63,449 nt of DNA from a virus: positions 1 to 63,449 of IMG/VR virus record IMGVR_UViG_3300009161_000047; one strand, 5' to 3'. The notes under the pieces were generated by a model. The model was given only the letters and a program-made list of their open reading frames with translations. It searched no databases and was not told the origin of the DNA. The position numbers and the translations under genes were made by a program. Positions 58,459 to 63,449 of this stretch are shown here, in pieces (the stretch's first letter is position 1; the number at the start of each line of letters is the position of its first letter).

Positions 58459-59049
58459 ATGTCTGAATTTTATGTCTATGCATATTTGCGAGAAGATGGC
58501 TCCCCATATTATATCGGGAAAGGACGAGGTAACAGAGCCTGGAGGAAGTCGGGAAGACAAGTTCCTCCACCTACAGATTCTTCTAGAATAGTTATTGTCA
58601 AAGAGACACTTACAGAAACAGAAGCCTTCTCTGAAGAAATGCGACTCATCCAATTGCACGGTCGAAAAGATAATGGAACAGGAATTCTGAGAAATCTGAC
58701 AGATGGTGGAGAAGGAACTTCTGGATGCAAACGTTCTCAAGAAACCAGAGACAAACAATCTGTAGCTATGTCTGGTGAAAATAATCCTATGTTCGGAAAG
58801 TTTGGAGAAAATCATCCTAATTATGGAAGGACTGGTATAAGTCATCCTATGTTTGGACAGCACCACACTCCAGAAGCCAGAGACAAAATGTCTGCAGCTG
58901 CGTCTGGTGAAAATAATCCTATGTTTGGAAGGACAGGTGAAAACAGTCCCAGGTTTAGACAGAAACTATCTCCAGATTCAATAGCCAAAATGATTGCAAC
59001 CATGAAGAGAAATAAAGAAGCTAAGGATCTCACACAGCATCATTTATAA
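58459..59049 (+). CDS. GIY-YIG homing endonuclease with NUMOD3 repeats (copy 1)
   Basis: 196 aa. The N-terminal GIY-YIG domain is '[19 protein letters not shown]' with catalytic R ('RGNRAW') and E ('[13 protein letters not shown]'). It is followed by DNA-binding NUMOD3 motifs ('[10 protein letters not shown]', 'GENHPNYGR', '[10 protein letters not shown]') and a basic end. It is a free-standing Seg-like gene between uvsY and uvsW. Its stop codon overlaps the late promoter of the uvsW remnant (59045-59052). Confidence 0.9.
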   Translation: MSEFYVYAYLREDGSPYYIGKGRGNRAWRKSGRQVPPPTDSSRIVIVKETLTETEAFSEEMRLIQLHGRKDNGTGILRNLTDGGEGTSGCKRSQETRDKQSVAMSGENNPMFGKFGENHPNYGRTGISHPMFGQHHTPEARDKMSAAASGENNPMFGRTGENSPRFRQKLSPDSIAKMIATMKRNKEAKDLTQHHL

Positions 59050-59052
59050 ATA
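59045..59052 (+). promoter_or_regulatory. Late promoter in front of the uvsW remnant
   Basis: Perfect TATAAATA overlapping the endonuclease stop, five bases before ATG 59058. It has the same layout as the functional uvsW promoter. Confidence 0.8.
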
Positions 59053-59057
59053 TGTAA

Positions 59058-59147
59058 ATGAATGTGACGCTGAAAAATTTTAATGAAACCCATGTAATTG
59101 TTGAAGCAGAACAAGGAATTATCCAGGAGCTGTACGAACTCCTCTGA
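59058..59147 (+). pseudogene. Truncated duplicate of the uvsW 5' end
   Basis: A 29-codon frame (MNVTLKNFNETHVIVEAEQG..., stop TGA) copies the start of uvsW. The first 41 bases are identical to 59876-59916; the rest is diverged but still homologous up to 'QELYELL', where it stops. The same 8-nt spacing to the preceding endonuclease stop is kept. It could still make a 29-residue peptide. Confidence 0.9.
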
Positions 59148-59189
59148 GAACAAAATATAACTTATTTTGAAAGTCAAGATCTAGTTTTG

Positions 59190-59197
59190 TATAAATA
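59190..59197 (+). promoter_or_regulatory. Late promoter for homing endonuclease 2
   Basis: Perfect TATAAATA; predicted start 59203, one base before a 10-bp hairpin (59204-59235). Confidence 0.82.
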
Positions 59198-59203
59198 ATA
59201 GTC

Positions 59204-59235
59204 GAGAGGAGAATAGTCTTAGAAACTTTCTCCTC
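59204..59235 (+). promoter_or_regulatory. 5'-terminal hairpin of the homing endonuclease 2 mRNA
   Basis: GAGAGGAGAA pairs with TTCTCCTCTC. Sequence differs from hairpin 1 but position and form are the same, and GGAGAG before ATG 59268 lies outside the stem. Confidence 0.6.
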
Positions 59236-59267
59236 TCTAAACACACAAACTACGGAGAGTAGCTTAT

Positions 59268-59867
59268 ATGTCTAAAACTATTTATACAAAAGATCCGAAC
59301 AGATTCTATGTCTATGCTTTTCTAAGAGAAGATGGTTCCCCTTATTATATCGGAAAAGGTACGGGTGCCAGAGCCTGGATCAAGAGACGAAGGTCTTCTC
59401 CACCTGCTGACGTGTCTAGAATATCTATTCTCTTTGAAAATCTGACAGAAACAGAAGCCTTCGATGAAGAAATGAGACTAATAAATTTCTATGGTAGAAA
59501 AGACCTAGGAACAGGAATCCTGAGAAATCTGACAGATGGCGGAGAAGGAGCTTCTGGCTGCATACGATCTCAAGACGCTCGAGACAAAATGTCTGAAGCA
59601 CAGTCTGGAGAAAATCATCCTATGTTTGGAAAGCGCCATACTCAAGACGCCAGAGACAAAATGTCTGCAGCACTGTCTGGAGAAAATCATCCTATGTTTG
59701 GAAAGCGCCATACTCAAGACGCCAGAGACAAAATGTCTGCATCACGGTCTGGAGAAAAGAATCCTATGTATGGAAAGCGTCGATCTCCAGAAACACTAGC
59801 CAAAATGCGTGAAACCATCAAGAGAAATAAAGAAGCTAGGATTCTCAACGAATTAGAAGTTTTATAA
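59268..59867 (+). CDS. GIY-YIG homing endonuclease with NUMOD3 repeats (copy 2)
   Basis: 199 aa. A paralogue of copy 1 ('[25 protein letters not shown]', 'TETEAFDEEMRLI') with more regular NUMOD3 units. A 72-bp unit encoding SGENHPMFGKRHTQDARDKM plus four residues is tandemly repeated (about 59607-59750). It sits directly before the intact uvsW with the same 8-nt gap as copy 1 has to the remnant. The two genes therefore share one duplicated insertion site. Confidence 0.9.
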   Translation: MSKTIYTKDPNRFYVYAFLREDGSPYYIGKGTGARAWIKRRRSSPPADVSRISILFENLTETEAFDEEMRLINFYGRKDLGTGILRNLTDGGEGASGCIRSQDARDKMSEAQSGENHPMFGKRHTQDARDKMSAALSGENHPMFGKRHTQDARDKMSASRSGEKNPMYGKRRSPETLAKMRETIKRNKEARILNELEVL

Positions 59868-59870
59868 ATA
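59863..59870 (+). promoter_or_regulatory. Late promoter for uvsW
   Basis: Perfect TATAAATA overlapping the end of endonuclease 2. The predicted first base is the A of ATG 59876. Late control of uvsW is also known in T4. Confidence 0.85.
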
Positions 59871-59875
59871 TTTGA

Positions 59876-61348
59876 ATGAATGTGACGCTGAAAAATTTTA
59901 ATGAAACCCATGTAATCATAGACACCGAGCCAGGCGTTCTGCAAGAGTTGTACGAACTCTTGTCTTTCGAAGTTAAAGGCGCAAAATTCATGCCTATCTA
60001 CAAGAAGAGGCTATGGGATGGATACGCAAGATTATTGAATATCCGAAACAAAACAGTTGGTAAGGGTCTTGCGTATCACATTAAGTCTTATTGCGAAGAC
60101 AATGGATATATTTTCAACCAGGAATTCAGCGACGATGGATTCTCTGAAGAGATAGCAGATGCATTTATTAAATCGAATAAGATTCATTCTGCCGATGGTT
60201 TCGAGATCGAATTGCGTGATTATCAAATAGATTCTATAAAACATGGAATCCGTAACAACAGATCTATTACTGTCTCGGTTACAGGTTCTGGTAAATCTGC
60301 CATAATCGCTTCTCTAATTCGTTTCTATCACGAAAATACAGAAGGAAAGTGTCTTCTTATTTGTCCAACGACTAGTCTTGTTGAACAATTATATTCTGAT
60401 ATAGGTGAATATTTCCCAGACTGGGATCACTCCACTAAAATTACTAGAATCTATTCTGGTATGGAAAGAGAAGACAAAAGAATTATCATAAGCACTTGGC
60501 AAAGTTTATATGATAAACCGACTTCTTATTTTGATGACATCGAAGTTCTCCTTGGCGATGAGTGCCATTTATATTCTGCCAAAGAAGTTTCAAAGTTATT
60601 TGAAAAATGCGTTAATGCTATTTACAGACACGGTTTCACAGGAACATTATCTGGTGAGAAGATTCATCAATTACAGTTAGAAGGAATATTTGGTAAATCA
60701 AGAATTCTTACAACAACTTCAGAGTTAATCAAAAAATCTCAATTATCGGATTTTAAGATTAATGCTCTTGTCCTTTCTTATTCTGATGCTTCCAGGAAAG
60801 CTTCCAAAGATATCACATATGAAGAAGAAGTGAAATTTCTTATTGGTAATGACAAGAGGAATCGGTTCATTGCCAAATTAGCTGCAAGTACGAAAGGAAA
60901 TACTCTCGTGTTATTCTCTAGAGTAGAAACTCATGGAGAACTTATCTATAACCTTATTCAGAAGTATACTGATAGACCAGTTTATTTCGTTTATGGTGGA
61001 ACTGATGTGGATATTCGAGAAGATGTAAGAAAACAAATTAATGATATTAACGATGGAATTATCGTAGCTTCTTCACAGATATTCTCTACAGGAATTAATA
61101 TTCCTTCACTTCAGAATATCATATTCACACATCCTTCGAAATCTAAAATAAGAGTTCTACAATCAATCGGAAGAGTGCTTAGATTATCTGCGAACAAAGT
61201 CGGACCAGCAATTCTGTTCGATATCGTTGACGATCTACAATTTAGGAATAAGAAGAATTTCTCCATGAAACACTTTCTGGAGAGGGCCAAGATTTATGTG
61301 CAAGAGAATTTCAATTACAAAATAATTAATGTAGATTTGGAGAAATAA
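59876..61348 (+). CDS. uvsW: UvsW helicase
   Basis: 490 aa (T4 about 500). A superfamily 2 helicase that unwinds R-loops and branched DNA, switching replication from origin- to recombination-dependent. The N-terminal ssDNA-binding part is 'FMPIYKKRLWDGYARLLN'; motifs are 'RDYQIDSIKHGI' (Q motif), 'TGSGKSA' (Walker A, 136-142), 'LLGDECH' (DExH, 228-231), 'TGTL' and motif VI 'QSIGRVLR'. A leaderless late mRNA is predicted. An early antisense promoter fires toward the gene from 61593-61621. Confidence 0.95.
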   Translation: MNVTLKNFNETHVIIDTEPGVLQELYELLSFEVKGAKFMPIYKKRLWDGYARLLNIRNKTVGKGLAYHIKSYCEDNGYIFNQEFSDDGFSEEIADAFIKSNKIHSADGFEIELRDYQIDSIKHGIRNNRSITVSVTGSGKSAIIASLIRFYHENTEGKCLLICPTTSLVEQLYSDIGEYFPDWDHSTKITRIYSGMEREDKRIIISTWQSLYDKPTSYFDDIEVLLGDECHLYSAKEVSKLFEKCVNAIYRHGFTGTLSGEKIHQLQLEGIFGKSRILTTTSELIKKSQLSDFKINALVLSYSDASRKASKDITYEEEVKFLIGNDKRNRFIAKLAASTKGNTLVLFSRVETHGELIYNLIQKYTDRPVYFVYGGTDVDIREDVRKQINDINDGIIVASSQIFSTGINIPSLQNIIFTHPSKSKIRVLQSIGRVLRLSANKVGPAILFDIVDDLQFRNKKNFSMKHFLERAKIYVQENFNYKIINVDLEK

Positions 61349-61350
61349 AT

Positions 61351-61557
61351 ATGGAAATAATCAAAATGCCAAAAGCGTCATATGAAAGAATCATTCCGAC
61401 TTCACTAGAAGGAGCGATGACAGAATTAGACAGACGAATTATGATTACTGCGAGAGAAAATCTTGGGCAAGTTCAGGCTCGTGTCATCTTCAGAGAATTG
61501 CTGCAAGATTTCATGCAAGGACTAGAATCCAAGTCCTCGTATATAATTCGTCCGTAA
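61351..61557 (+). CDS. Small protein downstream of uvsW, unknown
   Basis: 68 aa (or 63 from MPKASYERI). Mostly helical ('LEGAMTELDRRIMITAREN'), not recognised. It begins 2 nt after the uvsW stop and so is translated with it; it takes the place of T4 uvsW.1 but no similarity is evident. Its 3' end is covered by the divergent antisense promoter region. Confidence 0.6.
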   Translation: MEIIKMPKASYERIIPTSLEGAMTELDRRIMITARENLGQVQARVIFRELLQDFMQGLESKSSYIIRP

Positions 61558-61571
61558 CAGTAATATCTATT

Positions 61572-61614
61572 ACTTAAAACTGGTACATACCTATTGTAGC
61601 TTAGAAAGTCAAGG
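61572..61614. repeat. 43-bp inverted repeat, copy 2
   Basis: Perfect reverse complement of 54889-54931, enclosing a 6.6-kb segment (cobS to uvsW). Confidence 0.92.
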
Positions 61615-61621
61615 TAGTCAA
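61593..61621 (-). promoter_or_regulatory. Antisense early promoter facing the uvsW operon
   Basis: On -, TTGACT (61616-61621), 17-bp spacer, TACAAT (61593-61598). No - strand gene lies downstream for several kb, so the product would be an antisense RNA to 61557-59876. Confidence 0.72.
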
Positions 61622-61654
61622 ATTCTTTTATTTGTTATCTCTTAAACACAGAAT

Positions 61655-61683
61655 TTGACTATTCGTGAAATATATTGTATAAT
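61655..61683 (+). promoter_or_regulatory. Early promoter for the gp33-gp59 genes
   Basis: TTGACT (61655-61660), 17-bp spacer, TATAAT (61678-61683), then AGTTCTAT and ATG 61692; near-leaderless like the other early genes. Confidence 0.87.
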
Positions 61684-61691
61684 AGTTCTAT

Positions 61692-61979
61692 ATGATGTTA
61701 ATAAATATTTCGATGACTGACGAGAACGAGCTATTACCAAGCATAGAAGATATTCTCATTAAACCTGAAGATCTTTTGCGTGATATCAAAGCTCTAGTTT
61801 TGAATAATAGAATGAATTATTTGGAAGCTGTTGTTTATTATTGTCAGAAGAATAATTATGATATTGAAGCTGTTGCAAAGACGATTCCACAATCACTCAG
61901 AACTCTAGTAGAGGACTCTGCAAAGAAGCTGAAATTATTCAAGAAAATCCATAATAATAGCAAATCGTTACCAATCTAG
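61692..61979 (+). CDS. 33: Late-promoter co-activator gp33-like
   Basis: 95 aa. 'NRMNYLEAVVYYCQKNNYDIEAVAKTIPQSLRTLVEDSAKKL' corresponds to the T4 gp33 core ('FGMSYLEATTAFLEENSIPETQFAKFIPSGIIEKIQSEA'). gp33 bridges the host RNA polymerase flap and the sliding clamp and enables TATAAATA promoters, which this phage clearly uses. The clamp-binding hydrophobic C-terminus of T4 (DFLL) is not obvious; the end here is 'HNNSKSLPI'. ATGs at 61692 and 61695 are both possible. Confidence 0.78.
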   Translation: MMLINISMTDENELLPSIEDILIKPEDLLRDIKALVLNNRMNYLEAVVYYCQKNNYDIEAVAKTIPQSLRTLVEDSAKKLKLFKKIHNNSKSLPI

Positions 61980-61985
61980 ATATCC

Positions 61986-62618
61986 ATGGATATGATCGAA
62001 ACATTTTCTGGATACGATGCATACGTTACTTATCTTGCATTTAAGTTGCATTTTTCGAGTAACACATACGATTTTTTTAAATTTAATGGAAAAACAAAAG
62101 CTAATCCATCATCATTTAATTCTAGAAAAGACAAATATCATTTTGAAAAGATAGCTGCTAAAATATCTAGAGAATCATTTATTGAGAGGATGTTAATCGA
62201 ATATCTAGAAAACTCCAATTTTTGGATTAAGGATATCTTAACAGCAGATAACAAAGCAAGACATCTCGTTTGGAGGGGATATGTGGAAAGTTTTCCATAT
62301 TCTTTCCGCTCAGAATTAGGTAAGATAAAAGAATATTGTCTTCTAAACGAAATAAGTTATGCAGAACTGTTTAAGACAAAGGGAATAACTCACCCTCTAA
62401 TTTTCAAGATGTATATTAGAAAAACGATTCGTCTTGAAACATTTATTTGCATAGATAGTTTGATTAAGATTTCGGATAAGATGTCTTCTCCAGATTCTCC
62501 TCGTGATCCTGTTTGGGATGAAGTTCAAACACTCATGTCTCATTATTTTTCTTTCGTGCAAAAATTTCTACCAGAAAGAAATATACTTAAGAAAATATTT
62601 TTAGAAATTTTCAATTGA
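61986..62618 (+). CDS. 59: Helicase loader gp59-like
   Basis: 210 aa (T4 217). 'SGYDAYVTYLAFKLHFSSNTYDFFKFNGK', 'NSRKDKYHFEKIAAK' (T4: KRRDKYFFQKLSEK) and 'HPLIFKMYIRKTIRLETFICIDSLIKI' (T4: YIFKLLQSNIISFETFILLDSFLNI) follow the T4 order throughout. It loads the gp41 helicase on gp32-coated forks. It starts 6 nt after gp33-like and is upstream of gp32, as its functional partner. Confidence 0.9.
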   Translation: MDMIETFSGYDAYVTYLAFKLHFSSNTYDFFKFNGKTKANPSSFNSRKDKYHFEKIAAKISRESFIERMLIEYLENSNFWIKDILTADNKARHLVWRGYVESFPYSFRSELGKIKEYCLLNEISYAELFKTKGITHPLIFKMYIRKTIRLETFICIDSLIKISDKMSSPDSPRDPVWDEVQTLMSHYFSFVQKFLPERNILKKIFLEIFN

Positions 62619-62643
62619 CATAATAATGAAAATAGGTTATAAT
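62615..62643 (+). promoter_or_regulatory. Early promoter for the acidic protein and gp32
   Basis: TTGACA (62615-62620), 17-bp spacer, TATAAT (62638-62643), followed by a short leader with GAGGTG before ATG 62660. The -35 box overlaps the gp59 stop. Confidence 0.9.
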
Positions 62644-62659
62644 AAAATTGAGGTGAAAT

Positions 62660-62971
62660 ATGGATGAAGATGAAGTAATTAATTTTGATCCTGAGGAAGA
62701 GGATGCTCCTGAAGATGAAGAATTCGACAGTGTATTTGACATAGAAGATTTTAATGATGAATCAATTGAAGTTTTAATTGATAATGTTTCTGAATCTATT
62801 AATACTCTTGAAAGTATTATGTTGAACATGTATTATTCGTATCATAGATTGAAAGAAGAAACTGATGAACACATAAATAATTTAGTAACAGAAAATGAGA
62901 ATTATTGTGAAACAATTACCAAGCTCTATCAACAATTAGCAACTATTAGCAACCAAGAAAAAGAGGAATAA
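62660..62971 (+). CDS. Small acidic coiled-coil protein upstream of gp32
   Basis: 103 aa. The first ~50 residues are strongly acidic (MDEDEVINFDPEEEDAPEDE), followed by a helical coiled coil ('LNMYYSYHRLKEETDEHINNLVTENENY'). Not recognised. It is cotranscribed with gp32 (4-nt gap), so a DNA-mimic or gp32-interacting role is possible but unproven. Confidence 0.65.
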   Translation: MDEDEVINFDPEEEDAPEDEEFDSVFDIEDFNDESIEVLIDNVSESINTLESIMLNMYYSYHRLKEETDEHINNLVTENENYCETITKLYQQLATISNQEKEE

Positions 62972-62975
62972 TTAA

Positions 62976-63449
62976 ATGAATTTCGCAGATCTAAAGAAGA
63001 AGACAAAGAATAATCTAGATAATCTAGTAGCCGAATTAGAAAAGATGTCTACAGGTACTAACAAGTATCAAGACAATCGATTTTGGTCGGTTCCGATGGA
63101 CGAAAAGACAGGAAATGGCACTGCTCTAATCCGATTACTTCCGGCGGGACGAAACGATAAATTGCCTTGGGTTTCAGTTTATTCGCATGCATTCCAAGGA
63201 CCTGGTGGTTGGTATATTGAGAATTCTTTAACCACAATTGGTAAGCAAGATCCGATTGGTGAGACCAACCAAGAACTTTGGGCCACTGGTATCGAAGCGA
63301 ATAAAGAAATCGTTCGCAAGCGTAAACGAAAGCAACAATATATTTCTAACATTTATGTGATTTCGGATCCTAAGAATCCACAGAATGAAGGAAAGGTGAT
63401 GTTGTTTAAGTATGGCAAGAAGATCTTTGAGAAGATTCAAGAATCAATG
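62976..63449 (+). CDS. 32: Single-stranded-DNA-binding protein gp32, N-terminal part (3' truncated)
   Basis: 158 codons are visible; the frame is open at the window end. 'NFADLKKKTKNNLDNLVAELEKM' is the basic N-terminal cooperativity region. 'DNRFWSVPMDEKTGNGTALIRLLPAGRND' and 'PWVSVYSHAFQGPGGWYIENS' are the OB-core signature. The T4 zinc cysteines are absent: the loop reads 'NSLTTIGKQDPIGETNQELW'. It binds ssDNA in replication, recombination and repair. The ribosome site is AGAGGA. Confidence 0.95.
   Translation, partial: MNFADLKKKTKNNLDNLVAELEKMSTGTNKYQDNRFWSVPMDEKTGNGTALIRLLPAGRNDKLPWVSVYSHAFQGPGGWYIENSLTTIGKQDPIGETNQELWATGIEANKEIVRKRKRKQQYISNIYVISDPKNPQNEGKVMLFKYGKKIFEKIQESM

Overview
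The window is a contiguous piece of a T4-like myovirus genome (tailed phage, contractile-tail baseplate genes, AT-rich). Both edges cut known T4 genes: the sliding clamp gp45 on the left and the single-stranded-DNA-binding protein gp32 on the right. The core proteins look like the environmental or cyanophage-type branch of T4-like phages (PhoH, CobS, DUF4815 protein, S74-type fibre, gp5 without an internal lysozyme, gp32 without zinc ligands). No photosynthesis gene is visible in the window. The host cannot be read directly. A secreted protein of a style I associate with Acidobacteria is the only hint.

Layout. (1) 1-2317, +: clamp gp45, clamp loader gp44/gp62 and the translational repressor RegA, closed by a bidirectional terminator. 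(2) 2344-37303, mostly -: virion genes. These are two candidate capsid-targeted proteins, a tail-tube-like protein, adhesin and giant S74 fibre, a DUF4815 protein, baseplate wedge gp8, gp7-like, gp6, gp25, hub gp5 and gp27-like, gp53, gp48 and head-completion gp4. One small GIY-YIG-like gene (5597-6010) runs on +. (3) 37330-42027, +: tail-tube initiator-like protein, gp26-like, a small assembly protein and a tape-measure-like protein carrying a GH19 muramidase and an M15-type peptidase. (4) 42024-53848, -: accessory and nucleotide/DNA-metabolism block. It holds a TET/JBP-type dioxygenase with a glycosyltransferase (probable DNA hypermodification), envelope and secreted proteins, dCMP deaminase, two tRNAs, DNA ligase, many small early genes, two hexapeptide-repeat proteins and a CobT-like VWA metallopeptidase. 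(5) 54209-end, +: a third hexapeptide-repeat protein, CobS-like AAA+ ATPase, FmdB-type zinc ribbon, PhoH, RecB-like nuclease, UvsY, two GIY-YIG homing endonucleases, UvsW, gp33-like, gp59-like and gp32.

Regulation can be read directly. Thirteen sigma70-type promoters, all with a 17-bp spacer, sit in front of early genes. T4-style late promoters (TATAAATA) sit in front of virion genes, uvsW, the homing endonucleases and a tRNA. In many of both classes the predicted transcription start falls on, or within about 2 nt of, the ATG, so leaderless mRNAs appear to be common in this phage.

Most interesting items: the dioxygenase-glycosyltransferase cassette; the leaderless promoter architecture; the tandem [GIY-YIG + uvsW 5' end] duplication; the family of three early left-handed beta-helix proteins intermixed with a CobS/CobT (MoxR-VWA) pair; two 10-residue capsid-targeting-like N-termini; a 43-bp inverted promoter repeat that fires antisense into the uvsW operon; a 52-residue Cys-rich secreted peptide; and a class II tRNA with a UGU anticodon.
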